DNA of 64,000 nt, from positions 186,001 to 250,000 of the forward strand of contig NZ_QIRF01000003.1 of the NCBI RefSeq assembly GCF_003332825.1, read 5' to 3'. The stretch is from Dyella sp. C9 (GTDB lineage: Bacteria > Pseudomonadota > Gammaproteobacteria > Xanthomonadales > Rhodanobacteraceae). The translations under genes and the position numbers were made by a program. Below, in pieces: positions 8,863 to 17,996 of this stretch. Below the pieces are notes generated by a model. That model saw only the letters and a list, made by a program, of their open reading frames with translations. It was not told where the DNA came from and did no database searches. Each line of letters starts with the position of its first letter. The stretch's first letter is position 1.

Positions 8863-10905
8863 CTACGCCAGGCGCTGCGGTTCCTGCAGGAAGTTGCCCT
8901 GCACGAAGTCCACGCCGCAGGCGAACAGCAGCGAGGTGCTGGCCGCGTCTTCCACCCATTCGGCGATGGTCTGCTTGTTCAGTTCGCGCGCCTGGCGGCA
9001 GATCTCGGCGACCTTCTTCTGGCTCTCGGCCTGCTGGGGCAGGTCGGCCATGTAGCTGCGGTCGATCTTCAGGTAGTCCGCGTCGATGTGGTTGAGCAGC
9101 TGGAACGAATTGAGGCCCGAGCCGAACTGTTCCAGCGCGAACTGGCCGCCCAGCTTCTTCCACGACTGGATGAACTCCTGCGCGGGGCGCAGCGCGGTCA
9201 CCACCTTGCTCTCGGTCATCTCCAGCACCAGCTGGCCGTGCTTGAGGCCGGCCGACTTGAGGCGCTCGCCCAGCCACGGCAGCAGCTGGGTGTCTTCCAG
9301 CGAGCCGGAGGTGAGCTTGACGAAGAAGGTGGTTGGCGTGCCGTTGCGGTCGCGGGCGCGCAGGTGTTCGATGGCCTGGTTGAGCACCCAGCGGTCGATG
9401 GCCGGGGTGAGGTTGTGCTTTTCGGCGATGGGCATGAAGAAGCCCGGCAGCACCTCGCCCTGCGGACCATTGAGGCGCAGCAGGATCTCGGAGAATTCGC
9501 CTTCGGCATCCTGCAGGCTGATCGTCTGCTGGTGGTACAGCACGAAATCGTTTTGCGTGAGCGCCTGCTGCAGCACGCCGAGCCAGTAGCGCTCGCGCTC
9601 TTCGTCGGCCTTTTCGCGGGCGCCCGGATCGTGCAGGTCGCTGCGGTTGCCGCCCTGGCTCTGCGCGTTGCGCAGCGCCTGGCTGGCCTGGTTGAGCAGC
9701 AGCTCGGTGTTGGCGTTCTTCTCGCCCAGCAAGCTGCCGCCGATGCTGGTGGTGACCGTGATGGAGCGCGTGCCCAGATCGAAGATGCCGCCTGCGATCG
9801 CCTGCTGCAGGCCGGCGATCCACTGCTTGATGCCTTCGTCGTTGCGGGTATGCAGCAGCACGCCCACGGTGTGTTCGGCCAGCAGGCCGGCCGTGTCGTG
9901 GGCGCCGAGCTGACCTTCCACGCGATTGGCGAAGGCCGCCAGCAGTTCGTCGGCCTTGGCCAGGCCCACGCCGCCCACGATCGCCTGCCAGTTGTCCGGC
10001 TCGATCAGCAGCAGCGACTGGCCCTTGGTGCCTTCGGTCGCGGCGGCCACCGCCTGGTCGATGCACTCGAGCATGCGGGCGCGGTTGAACAGGCCGGTGA
10101 CCGGGTCACGCTGCAGCTGTTCGATCATGCCGACGTCCACCTGCTGGCGGCGGAACACCACCTGCAGGCAGGGCTCGCCCTCGAAGGTGGCGTGGGCAAA
10201 TTCCACGCCGGCCTTGAAGCTGGCGCCATCGGCACGCCGTGCCTGAAGCTCGATGGGGCCATTGGGCTTCTCGCCGCGCGAGAGGCCCTTGAGGGTGTTC
10301 TTGAACTCCTCGGCATCGTTCGGGCCGACCATGTCCAGCACGGGCAGGCCGAGCAGGTCATCGAATTCGGTATAGCCGAAGGTGTCGAGGTAGGCCTGGT
10401 TGGCGCGCACGTGCATGCCTTCGTGCACGTAGGCGATGGCGTCGGTGGAGGAATCCAGCAGCGCATCGCAGCGGCGCTCGGATTCACGCAGCGCGGTCTC
10501 CAGGCGGCGCAACTGGCGGCGGGCGTTGAGCGCGTCGAACTCGCGCTGGATCACCGCCATCAGCTGCTTGGGCTGCGGGCGCAGGGCCACGCTGCGCGCG
10601 CCACTGACGAACAGTTCGGTGATGGTGGCGTTGTCCACCTGGCTGACCAGGGCGATCAGCGAGAGGTCGCGGCCGTGCGCATCGAGCAGGCGCGATACCT
10701 CGCGCAGCTCCAGCGTGCCCACGGCAGGATCGAACAGCACGATGTCCGGTCCGAGTTCGTCCAGCGCCGCGGTCACCTGCTCGGCGCTGGTGGCCCGCGC
10801 GGGGCGGACGGCGATGCCGCTGTTGCGCAGCAGGCTGATGATCTGTTCCGCGTCTTCGACCGACTTTTCGATGAAAAGGATCTTGATGACCTGGTCAGTT
10901 TTCAT
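8863..10905 (-). CDS. fimX: FimX-like type IV pilus regulator: REC-PAS-degenerate GGDEF-degenerate EAL
   Basis: A 680-residue cytoplasmic protein. In order: receiver-like domain (about 5-130, LFDPAVG at the phospho-acceptor strand), PAS (about 140-255), GGDEF-like domain starting DPVTGLFNRARMLE but with AEHTV where GGDEF should be, and an EAL-like domain with EIL instead of EAL yet retaining LKIDRSYM and DFVQGNF. This domain order and double degeneracy match FimX of Pseudomonas and Xanthomonas, a c-di-GMP receptor for pilus assembly and twitching, so it is probably a sensor and not an enzyme. ATG 10905 is chosen; a GTG two codons upstream is also possible. It follows epmB on the same strand. 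Confidence 0.85.
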   Translation of the reverse strand: MKTDQVIKILFIEKSVEDAEQIISLLRNSGIAVRPARATSAEQVTAALDELGPDIVLFDPAVGTLELREVSRLLDAHGRDLSLIALVSQVDNATITELFVSGARSVALRPQPKQLMAVIQREFDALNARRQLRRLETALRESERRCDALLDSSTDAIAYVHEGMHVRANQAYLDTFGYTEFDDLLGLPVLDMVGPNDAEEFKNTLKGLSRGEKPNGPIELQARRADGASFKAGVEFAHATFEGEPCLQVVFRRQQVDVGMIEQLQRDPVTGLFNRARMLECIDQAVAAATEGTKGQSLLLIEPDNWQAIVGGVGLAKADELLAAFANRVEGQLGAHDTAGLLAEHTVGVLLHTRNDEGIKQWIAGLQQAIAGGIFDLGTRSITVTTSIGGSLLGEKNANTELLLNQASQALRNAQSQGGNRSDLHDPGAREKADEERERYWLGVLQQALTQNDFVLYHQQTISLQDAEGEFSEILLRLNGPQGEVLPGFFMPIAEKHNLTPAIDRWVLNQAIEHLRARDRNGTPTTFFVKLTSGSLEDTQLLPWLGERLKSAGLKHGQLVLEMTESKVVTALRPAQEFIQSWKKLGGQFALEQFGSGLNSFQLLNHIDADYLKIDRSYMADLPQQAESQKKVAEICRQARELNKQTIAEWVEDAASTSLLFACGVDFVQGNFLQEPQRLA

Positions 10906-11059
10906 GGGCACGTCGAGCTATCCATTGTTCGCCGCTGCTGGTGGAAAACCTGCTATGACAGCAGGGCGCGGGCCATCGGTGGTTGTAGCGGATTCCGCCG
11001 GCGACTGCCAGCGGAAAGTTTCTAGAAGTGACGCGGCCCACAAGTGTGCCGCCGGGCCG

Positions 11060-12070
11060 TTACAGCGGGCGCTTGGAGGCCTCGCCGCCGACCTCGCGCA
11101 CCAGCTTGGGTACCAGGTAGCCGGGCAGGCGATGGCGCATCGCCTCCACCAGGGCCAGTGCCTGGTCGTCGCCCACCTCGAAGTGAGCGGCGCCCTGCAC
11201 GCGATCGAGCTGGTGTAGGTAGTAGGGCAGCACGCCGGCGGCGAACAGCCGCTCGGACAAGGCTGCCAGGGTCTCCGCATCGTCGTTGATCCCGCGCAGC
11301 AGTACCGACTGGTTGAGCAGGGTGGCCCCGGCTTCGCGCAGTCGCCGGCAGGCGGCATCCACGCTGGTGTCGAACTCGTTGGCGTGGTTGGCATGCAATA
11401 CCACCACTTTTTGCAGTGGCAGGGAGTCCAGCCACTGGCCGAAGGCCTCGTCGATGCGCTCGGGCAGCACCACCGGCAGGCGGGTGTGGATGCGCAGGCG
11501 GGTGACATGCGGAATGTCGGCCAGGCCGCGCGAAAGCTCCTCCAGCTTGGCGGTGGCCAGCGACAGCGGGTCGCCGCCGGACAGGATCAGCTCGCTGATC
11601 GAACTGTCCTGCCGCACGTGTTCCAGTGCCTTGCGCCACTGGCCGGCCGCGGCCATCTCGTCCCCGTAGGGGAAGTGCCGGCGGAAGCAGTAGCGGCAGT
11701 TGATGGCGCAGCTGCCGCTGGCGATCAGCAGGGCGCGGCCTTCGTACTTGTGCAGCACGCCCTGCGCCGAGCGGGCAGCCATGTCGCCCACCGCGTCGGT
11801 GCTGAAGCCGGGAGCGGCGTCCAGCTCGGCCAGTTGCGGCAGGGCCTGTAGCAGCAGGGGGTCGCGGGCGTCGCCCCGGACCATGCGCGCCGCGAACCCG
11901 CGCGGCACCCGGGTGGCGAACCCGGCGTCATCGGCGGGCAGGCGCTCCGCCAGGTGGCCCAGCCCGACCGTCTCCAGCAGCTCGCGCGGGTCCGTGATGG
12001 CCTCGCGCCAGAGCGTGCGCCAGTCGGTTCCGGGTGGAGATAGGCGGGCAGCGTGGCTTGCGGTTATCAT
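11060..12070 (-). CDS. epmB: EF-P beta-lysylation protein EpmB (lysine 2,3-aminomutase-like)
   Basis: A 336-residue radical-SAM, PLP-dependent enzyme that isomerises (S)-alpha-lysine to (R)-beta-lysine, the donor EpmA attaches to EF-P. The cluster motif CAINCRYCFRRHFPY (CxxxCxxC) is followed by ELILSGGDPL. It lacks the long C-terminal extension of catabolic aminomutases, as expected for EpmB. It is divergent from efp, its substrate's gene, with an 84-bp gap containing a GC-rich direct repeat (CGGGCCC twice, 12085-12098). No epmA is seen in the window. Confidence 0.95.
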   Translation of the reverse strand: MITASHAARLSPPGTDWRTLWREAITDPRELLETVGLGHLAERLPADDAGFATRVPRGFAARMVRGDARDPLLLQALPQLAELDAAPGFSTDAVGDMAARSAQGVLHKYEGRALLIASGSCAINCRYCFRRHFPYGDEMAAAGQWRKALEHVRQDSSISELILSGGDPLSLATAKLEELSRGLADIPHVTRLRIHTRLPVVLPERIDEAFGQWLDSLPLQKVVVLHANHANEFDTSVDAACRRLREAGATLLNQSVLLRGINDDAETLAALSERLFAAGVLPYYLHQLDRVQGAAHFEVGDDQALALVEAMRHRLPGYLVPKLVREVGGEASKRPL

Positions 12071-12154
12071 AGTGGGTCTTGAGTCGGGCCCCGGGCCCGG
12101 TGAAATCCCTATTCTAGCTGCCTGCCGGCGGCGTCACATCTGGAGCAAGAGCGC

Positions 12155-12724
12155 ATGGCCACCGTCGGTCTTAACGACGTCAAGAAGGGTATGAAGATCC
12201 TTCACAACAATGACCCGTGGGTCATTACTGACGCCGATTTCATCAAGCCCGGCAAGGGCCAGGCCTTCACCCGCATCTTCATCCGCAACCTGAAGAACGG
12301 CCGCACCACCGAGCAGACGATGAAGTCCAGCGACTCCTTCGAAGTCGCCGACGTCGTCGATACCGACATGCAGTACCTGTACTCCGATGGCGAGTTCTGG
12401 CACTTCATGCACCAGGAGAGCTTCGAGCAGCACCAGGCCAGCAAGGTCGGCATGGGTGATGCCTCCAAGTGGCTCAAGGGCGAGGAGGAGTGCGTGGTCA
12501 CGCTGTTCAACGGCGAAATCATCGCCGTGCAGCCGCCGAACTTCGTCGAGCTGAAGATCACCGAGACCGACCCGGGCCTGCGCGGCGACACCTCCGGCGG
12601 CGGCGGCAAGCCGGCGACGCTGGAAACCGGTGCCGTGGTCCGCGTGCCGCTGTTCGTGAGCACCGAGGAAGTGATCAAGGTCGACACCCGCACGGGCGAG
12701 TACGTCAGCCGCGTGGGCAAGTGA
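12155..12724 (+). CDS. efp: Elongation factor P
   Basis: EF-P enters the ribosome E site and rescues stalls at polyproline. The 189-residue protein has the KOW-like N domain and two OB domains, ending [13 protein letters not shown]. The modified residue is Lys34 within [10 protein letters not shown], the lysine type served by EpmA/EpmB, consistent with the divergent epmB. Length is standard. An 8-bp hairpin follows the stop. Confidence 0.98.
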   Translation: MATVGLNDVKKGMKILHNNDPWVITDADFIKPGKGQAFTRIFIRNLKNGRTTEQTMKSSDSFEVADVVDTDMQYLYSDGEFWHFMHQESFEQHQASKVGMGDASKWLKGEEECVVTLFNGEIIAVQPPNFVELKITETDPGLRGDTSGGGGKPATLETGAVVRVPLFVSTEEVIKVDTRTGEYVSRVGK

Positions 12725-12733
12725 TGAATCGGC

Positions 12734-12752
12734 GCGCGGGCTGAGCCCGCGC
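12734..12752 (+). other. 8-bp GC hairpin after efp
   Basis: GCGCGGGC (12734-12741), loop TGA, GCCCGCGC (12745-12752), starting ten bases after the efp stop. No T-run follows, so it is a weak terminator candidate or an mRNA 3' stabiliser. Confidence 0.4.
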
Positions 12753-12763
12753 CCCTGCCGGTT

Positions 12764-12907
12764 CGTCATCCCTGCGAAGGCAGGGATCCAGTGAAGTACG
12801 TTGTGCGAAGCACGCATTTCCTTCTTCGCACAGTTCAACGCAAAGTCACTGGATGACCAGCCTTCGGCTGTTGTAGAGATCCTCCGGCCTGCGCCGGAAT
12901 GACGAGC
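12764..12907. repeat. REPIN-like element, GTCATCCC family, copy 1
   Basis: Begins CGTCATCCCTGCGAAGGCAG and ends with a degenerate inverted version, CCGGAATGACGAG. The internal part has a further CAGTG...CACTGG inversion. It is about 144 bp, the longest of the three copies in the window (others at 29479 and 32985). Noncoding. Confidence 0.75.
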
Positions 12908-13000
12908 GGAAAAGCGTCACGCCGTTAGGCAACCATGGGGCGGCCACCGCAAGGTGATCCGCCCCATGTCGTATCCACCATTGAAAAAGCGAGCCTAAGG

Positions 13001-14341
13001 ATGAGCCAGACCACCCCGCAGACCATCGACCTGCTGATCGAAGCGCGCTGGGTCGTGCCCGTGGAGCCGCATGGCGTCGTGCTGGAGCACCATGCCGTGG
13101 CCGTCGACAAGGGCGCCATCGTGGCGTTGCTGCCGCAGGCCGACGCGCACGCGGCTTATGCGCCGCGCGAGCGCGTGGAACTGGGCGAGCACGTGCTGAT
13201 CCCGGGCCTGGTGAACACGCACACGCACAACCCGATGACGTTGCTGCGTGGGCTGGCCGACGACCTGCCGCTGATGGTGTGGCTGCAGAAGCACATCTGG
13301 CCGGTCGAAGGGCAGGTGATCGGGCCGGAATTCGTGCGCGACGGCGTGGAGCTGGCGGTGGCCGAGATGATCCGCGGCGGCACCACCTGCGCCAACGAGA
13401 ACTATTTCTTCCCCGACGTGATCGGCGCCACCTATCGCCGCATGGGTTTCCGTGCGGTGGTGGGCCTGCCGGTGATCGAGTTCCCCACGGCGTGGGCCAA
13501 GACCCAGGATGAATATTTCGAGCGCGCCATCGAGGTGCATGACAGCTTCCTCGGCGACGCCCTGGTCGGCACTGCGTTCGCGCCGCATGCCCCGTACACG
13601 GTGTCGGACGAGAGCTTCGAGCGCATCCGCGTGCTGTCCGACCAGCTCGACATCCAGGTGCACCTGCACACGCACGAAACCGCGCACGAGGTGGAGGAGG
13701 AAAAGGCCAAGAGCGGCCTGCGTCCGTTCCAGCGCCTGCAGAAGCTGGGCCTGGTCAACGACCGCCTGATCGCCGTGCACATGACCCAGCTCACCGACGG
13801 CGAAATCGCCGCGTGCGCCGAGGCAGGGGTGTCGGTGGTGCATTGCCCCGAATCGAACCTTAAGCTGGCCTCGGGCTTCTGCCCAGCCGAGCAGCTGCGC
13901 AAGGCCGGCGTCAACGTGGCCATCGGCACCGACGGCTGCGCCTCCAACAACGACCTGGACATGTTCGGCGAGATGCGCACCGCCGCGCTGCTGGCCAAGG
14001 CCGTGGCCGGTGATGCGGCCGCCTTCGACGCGGCCTATGCACTGCGCGCGGCCACCCTCAACGGCGCGCGTGCCATGGGCCTGGAAGACCGCATCGGTTC
14101 GATCGAGCCGGGCAAGCAGGCCGACTTCGCGGCTGTGCGTCTGTCTGACCTGGAAACCCAGCCGCTGTTCCATATCGCCTCGCAGCTGGCCTACGCCACC
14201 GGCCGCCACCAGGTGACGGATGTGTGGATCAGCGGCGTGCGCAAGCTCGCCGGCCGTGTGCTCACCGACATCGACACCGACGCCGTGCTGGCCAAGACGC
14301 ATGCCTGGCGCGAGCGCATCGCTGCCATCGACGCCGGCTGA
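13001..14341 (+). CDS. mtaD: 5-methylthioadenosine/S-adenosylhomocysteine deaminase (TRZ/ATZ family)
   Basis: A 446-residue metal-dependent amidohydrolase. Metal ligands are in NTHTHNP (HxH), LHTHET, VHMTQ and IGTDGCASNNDLDMFGEM, an arrangement typical of MTA/SAH deaminases, which salvage methylthioadenosine or adenosylhomocysteine to inosyl derivatives. ATG 13001 follows CCTAAGG. It heads a tight plus-strand set with ubiG two genes later; mtaD-ubiG-phosphatase is a familiar neighbourhood in Pseudomonas and Xanthomonas. Exact substrate cannot be read from sequence. Confidence 0.88.
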   Translation: MSQTTPQTIDLLIEARWVVPVEPHGVVLEHHAVAVDKGAIVALLPQADAHAAYAPRERVELGEHVLIPGLVNTHTHNPMTLLRGLADDLPLMVWLQKHIWPVEGQVIGPEFVRDGVELAVAEMIRGGTTCANENYFFPDVIGATYRRMGFRAVVGLPVIEFPTAWAKTQDEYFERAIEVHDSFLGDALVGTAFAPHAPYTVSDESFERIRVLSDQLDIQVHLHTHETAHEVEEEKAKSGLRPFQRLQKLGLVNDRLIAVHMTQLTDGEIAACAEAGVSVVHCPESNLKLASGFCPAEQLRKAGVNVAIGTDGCASNNDLDMFGEMRTAALLAKAVAGDAAAFDAAYALRAATLNGARAMGLEDRIGSIEPGKQADFAAVRLSDLETQPLFHIASQLAYATGRHQVTDVWISGVRKLAGRVLTDIDTDAVLAKTHAWRERIAAIDAG

Positions 14342-14351
14342 GGAGACCGCG

Positions 14352-14606
14352 ATGAACCGTTACCTGGTCATGGTGATGCGCCGCCCGGAGTTCGATCCGG
14401 CCGTCGTGCAGCCGCACAAGGACTTCCTCGAAGGCCTGCGTGCGGGTGGACGGCTCGAGATGACGGGGCCCTTCAGTGACATGTCCGGCGGGGCCTACCT
14501 GATGCGCGCAACCGACATGGACGAGGCACTGCGCATCGCCCACGAAGACCCGGCCCACACCAGTGGCGGCTGGGACATCACGGTCTACGAATGGCAGGCG
14601 CGTTAA
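14352..14606 (+). CDS. YciI-like small protein
   Basis: An 84-residue YciI/ABM-fold protein (MNRYLVMVMRRPEF, then AYLMRATDMDEALRIAHEDP). The start is 10 bp after the mtaD stop with AGGAG in the gap. YciI relatives are small soluble dimers with a His/Asp pair; their reaction is usually unknown. The position between mtaD and ubiG suggests a house-keeping role. Confidence 0.8.
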   Translation: MNRYLVMVMRRPEFDPAVVQPHKDFLEGLRAGGRLEMTGPFSDMSGGAYLMRATDMDEALRIAHEDPAHTSGGWDITVYEWQAR

Positions 14607-14637
14607 GCTCTGCGAACCGATTCAAAGGATGCTTTCG

Positions 14638-15360
14638 ATGCAAGCCGCTGCCAATGTCAGCCCCGAGGAAATCGCCCGTTTCAGCAAGCTCGCCGCGCGC
14701 TGGTGGGATCCCGACGGCGAGTCCCGCCCGCTGCATGACCTCAATCCGGTGCGAGCGGAGTACGTCGCCGCGCGGGTCGACCTGCGCAACGCGCGCGTGG
14801 CCGACGTGGGGTGCGGTGGTGGCCTGCTGAGCGAGGCGCTGGCCCGGGCCGGCGCCCGTGTGACCGGCATCGACCTGGGCGAGAAGGTCATCGAGATCGC
14901 CCGCCTGCACATGCACGAATCGCGGTTGGAAAAGCCCGATCTCGACATCGACTACCGCGTGCAGTCGTCCGCCGAACTCGCCGCCACCGAACCGGAGAGC
15001 TTCGACGCGGTGTGCTGCATGGAGCTGGTCGAGCACGTGCCCGATCCCGCCGCGCTGGTGCAGGACCTGGCGCGCATGGTCAAGCCGGGTGGCGTGGTGG
15101 TGATGTCCACCCTCAATCGCACGCCCGCCGCGTTCGGCGCGGCCATCCTCGGCGCCGAGTACATCACCCGCATGCTGCCGCGTGGCACGCACCACTATGC
15201 GCAGTTCCTCAAGCCGTCCGAGCTGGGTCGCCTGATGCGCCATGCAGGCCTCGAGCTGGACGATGTCTCCGGCCTCGGCTACAACCCGATCAACCGCAAG
15301 GCGTGGCTCAGCCGCATCACCGCGGTGAACTACCTGATCAGCGCTCGCAAGCCGGCATGA
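14638..15360 (+). CDS. ubiG: Ubiquinone biosynthesis O-methyltransferase
   Basis: UbiG performs both O-methylations of ubiquinone synthesis with SAM. The 240-residue protein has ARWWDPDGESRPLHDLNPVR, the SAM motif VADVGCGGGLLSE and CMELVEHVPDP, all family signatures. ATG 14638 is preferred because AAAGGA lies about 8 bases upstream; an ATG at 14629 overlaps that site. It overlaps the next gene by 4 bp (ATGA). Confidence 0.97.
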   Translation: MQAAANVSPEEIARFSKLAARWWDPDGESRPLHDLNPVRAEYVAARVDLRNARVADVGCGGGLLSEALARAGARVTGIDLGEKVIEIARLHMHESRLEKPDLDIDYRVQSSAELAATEPESFDAVCCMELVEHVPDPAALVQDLARMVKPGGVVVMSTLNRTPAAFGAAILGAEYITRMLPRGTHHYAQFLKPSELGRLMRHAGLELDDVSGLGYNPINRKAWLSRITAVNYLISARKPA

Positions 15361-16028
15361 AGTCGTTTCCCGAAAACCTGCAGGGCGTCCTGTTCGACCT
15401 CGACGGCACCCTGCTCGACAGTGCTGCCGACCTCTATTCCGCGCTGAAGGCGCAGTGCCATGAACTGCAGGTGGCCGCGCCGCCCTATGCGATGGTGCGC
15501 GAGGTGGTCTCGCGCGGCTCGCGCGCGATTTTGCGCTGCGCGTTCCCCGGCCTCGACGACGCCGGCGTGATGGCGCTGGTGCCGCGCTACCTCGAGCTTT
15601 ACCAGTCGATGCTGGCCCAGCACACGCACCCGTTCGACGGCATCAACGACCTGCTGTCCGCCATCGAGGCGCAGGGCCTCGCCTGGGGCATTGTCACCAA
15701 CAAGCCCGGCTTCCTCACCGACGAACTGGTCGAGTGCATCGGCTGGGCGCCGCGTGCCGCGGCCGTGGTGTCTGGCGACACCCTGCCGGTGAAGAAGCCT
15801 GACCCCGCACCGGTGCTACTGGCCTGCGAGCGGGCCGGGCTGGATCCGCGCCGCTGCGTGTTCGTGGGCGATGATCAGCGCGACGTGCTGGCCGGCAATG
15901 CGGCCGGCATGTACTCGGTGGCCGTGCGCTGGGGCTACCTGGACGGCAGCAATCCGCACGAGTGGGGCGCAGACCTGGTGGTGGACCACCCGGACGAGCT
16001 CACCCGCCGACTCAAGGTGGCGGCATGA
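15357..16028 (+). CDS. HAD-family phosphatase, MupP/phosphoglycolate phosphatase-like
   Basis: A 223-residue HAD-IA hydrolase with LFDLDGTLLDS (motif I), TNKP (motif II), KKPDPAP (motif III Lys) and FVGDDQRDVLAGNAAG (motif IV). It is coupled to ubiG (4-bp overlap) and to the next gene (4-bp overlap). Genes at this position after ubiG in Pseudomonas encode MupP, the N-acetylmuramate-6-phosphate phosphatase of cell-wall recycling, long annotated as Gph. Both assignments fit; context favours MupP. Confidence 0.82.
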   Translation: MKSFPENLQGVLFDLDGTLLDSAADLYSALKAQCHELQVAAPPYAMVREVVSRGSRAILRCAFPGLDDAGVMALVPRYLELYQSMLAQHTHPFDGINDLLSAIEAQGLAWGIVTNKPGFLTDELVECIGWAPRAAAVVSGDTLPVKKPDPAPVLLACERAGLDPRRCVFVGDDQRDVLAGNAAGMYSVAVRWGYLDGSNPHEWGADLVVDHPDELTRRLKVAA

Positions 16029-16864
16029 GCGATACCGCGCTGCAGAGCTATATCGACAAGTGGCTGGCGGTACAGCCGCAGCAGCGCATTGCGTTGGCCT
16101 TCGTCGATCCGCACCTTCATCCCGGGCACGTGGCGCTGGCCGCGCTGGAGCAGGAGCTGCTGGCCGCGGCCTACGGCATCCGCGAGCCCCAGGTGGCCGC
16201 CACCAAGCTCAATTGGTGGGCCGAGGAATTGTCCGGTGCCGCCGCCAGCGGTGGGCGCCATCCGTTGACCCAGGTGCTGTTCGACGATGACCGCGCCCAT
16301 GCGCTGCCGGCCGATCGCTGGGTGGCGCCGGTGCTGGCGGCCATGGCCCAGCTGGAAGAGGGCACCGCCGCCGACTTCCAGGCCCAGGTGGCTGCCGGCT
16401 CGCTGTTGCATGGTGCCCTGGCCGAGCTGGAAACCGCCTGGTGGTACGGCGAAGGCGTTCCCAGTGAGCGCGCTGCGCGGGTCGCCACCCTGTCCCATTT
16501 GCTATTTGCCCTGCTGCGGCTGGAAGAGGACGCCGAGCGCGACCGCCTGCCCTTGCCGATGGCCCGCCTGGCCCGGCACGGGTTGAGCCGCAACGACCTG
16601 CGCAGCGCCAGCGCCGGCCGCGAAGACGCCATCCGCGCCCAGCTGGAAGACCTGCACCAGGCCTGGCGCGAGTCCGATCGCCTGCCCGGGCTGCTCAGCG
16701 CGTTCCGGGGGCTGGAATCGAGGCATGGCCGTAGCCTGGTGGCCAAGGCCCGCAAGGCCGCCGATCCGCTGGACGTGCTGCGCAAGGGGCAAGGCCGGCA
16801 GGGTCCGGTGGTGGCCTGGCAGGCCTGGCAGGCCGCGCGCGCCTGGCGCCAGCAGGTCGGCTGA
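16025..16864 (+). CDS. Squalene/phytoene synthase-like protein, probably non-catalytic
   Basis: A 279-residue alpha-helical protein of the squalene/phytoene synthase superfamily. The helix that normally holds the first Asp motif reads LNWWAEEL and the second reads LLRLEEDAERDRLPLPMARL, so the DxxxD pairs are replaced by Glu-rich variants. That resembles the NDUFAF6-like branch more than carotenoid enzymes. No other carotenoid genes are near. It is coupled to the upstream phosphatase gene by a 4-bp overlap. Function unknown. Confidence 0.7.
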   Translation: MSDTALQSYIDKWLAVQPQQRIALAFVDPHLHPGHVALAALEQELLAAAYGIREPQVAATKLNWWAEELSGAAASGGRHPLTQVLFDDDRAHALPADRWVAPVLAAMAQLEEGTAADFQAQVAAGSLLHGALAELETAWWYGEGVPSERAARVATLSHLLFALLRLEEDAERDRLPLPMARLARHGLSRNDLRSASAGREDAIRAQLEDLHQAWRESDRLPGLLSAFRGLESRHGRSLVAKARKAADPLDVLRKGQGRQGPVVAWQAWQAARAWRQQVG

Positions 16865-16977
16865 ACACCGCCGGGACGCACCGTTTCCGCCACGCCACTA
16901 TTGCGCGACCCCCGCGCTGCCCCAAGATTGAGTCTCGTTCGCGGCGATCCCCTGGCCGCTGGATTACAGGATTTCCC

Positions 16978-17931
16978 ATGTACAACGAGGAAAACACCGC
17001 TCGCCTGCTGCCCGACGTGGCCGTCCACGCCCAGCCACACCTGGCTGGCGAGCTGGACTGGGTAGGCATGAACGGCATCGAGGTGCCGGTGCGTTTCGAT
17101 GCCGGTGACGGTGATGCGCAGCGCGCCAGCGCGCGCGTCGGTGCCTTCGTCAACCTGCGCCGCCCGGACAAGCGTGGCATCCACATGTCGCGCCTGTACC
17201 TGATGGTGGAGCAGGCGCTCAGCACGCAGACGCTCAGCGCGGACAGCCTGCGCGAGTTGCTCAAGGGTTTCCTGGAGTCGCACAAGGATCTTTCCGACCG
17301 TGCCTGCCTGAGCATCCGCTTCGAGCATCTGGTGCGTCGCCCGGCGCTGCGCAGCGCCAACAGCGGCTGGCGTGCCTATCCGGTGTGCATCGAGGCGAGC
17401 CTGGTGGGCGATGAGTTCCTGCTCGAATTCGGCACCGAAGTGGTCTATTCGTCCACCTGTCCGGCTTCCGCCGCACTGTCGCGCCAGTTGATCCAGGACC
17501 AGTTTGCCCGCGATTTCGATGCGTCGCGTCCGCTCGACCACGCCGCCGTGCTGGCCTGGCTGGGCAGCGAGAAGGGCATCGTGGCCACGCCGCACGCCCA
17601 GCGCAGCGTGGCACGCCTGCGCGTGCGCCCGGCCAAGGGTGCGCACTTCAACCTGATTCACCTGATCGACCAGACCGAACAGGCGCTGGGCACACCGGTG
17701 CAGACGGCGGTCAAGCGCGAGGACGAACAGGCCTTTGCGCTCGCCAACGGCGGCAACCTGATGTTCTGCGAGGACGCGGCCCGCCGTATCCAGAAGGCGC
17801 TGGACGCCGACAACAGCCTGGGCGACTTCCACGTTCGGGTGGAGCACCAGGAAAGCCTGCATCCCCACGATGCCGTGGCCTATGCCAGCAAGGGCGTCGA
17901 GGGCGGCTACGCAGGCAAGGGCTGCGCCTGA
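16978..17931 (+). CDS. folE2: GTP cyclohydrolase FolE2 (type IB)
   Basis: FolE2 converts GTP to 7,8-dihydroneopterin triphosphate, the first step of folate synthesis, without strict zinc need. The 317-residue protein matches the family throughout (VGAFVNLRRPDKRGIHMSRLY, FCEDAARRIQKALD). The active-site Cys is Cys161 in SSTCPASAALSRQ; many relatives have a second Cys two residues later, here Ala163. It stands alone between the ubiG operon and a lipoprotein gene. Confidence 0.93.
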   Translation: MYNEENTARLLPDVAVHAQPHLAGELDWVGMNGIEVPVRFDAGDGDAQRASARVGAFVNLRRPDKRGIHMSRLYLMVEQALSTQTLSADSLRELLKGFLESHKDLSDRACLSIRFEHLVRRPALRSANSGWRAYPVCIEASLVGDEFLLEFGTEVVYSSTCPASAALSRQLIQDQFARDFDASRPLDHAAVLAWLGSEKGIVATPHAQRSVARLRVRPAKGAHFNLIHLIDQTEQALGTPVQTAVKREDEQAFALANGGNLMFCEDAARRIQKALDADNSLGDFHVRVEHQESLHPHDAVAYASKGVEGGYAGKGCA

Positions 17932-17996
17932 GCCCCCGGCGGGGGCGGGCCTGTTAGCATCGGGGAGCCTGTCACCAGGCTCCCCAGGAGATCTGC

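Noticed and set aside
16025..16864. A carotenoid pathway gene.
   Set aside because: Aspartate-rich motifs are missing and no desaturase, cyclase or other carotenoid gene is nearby.
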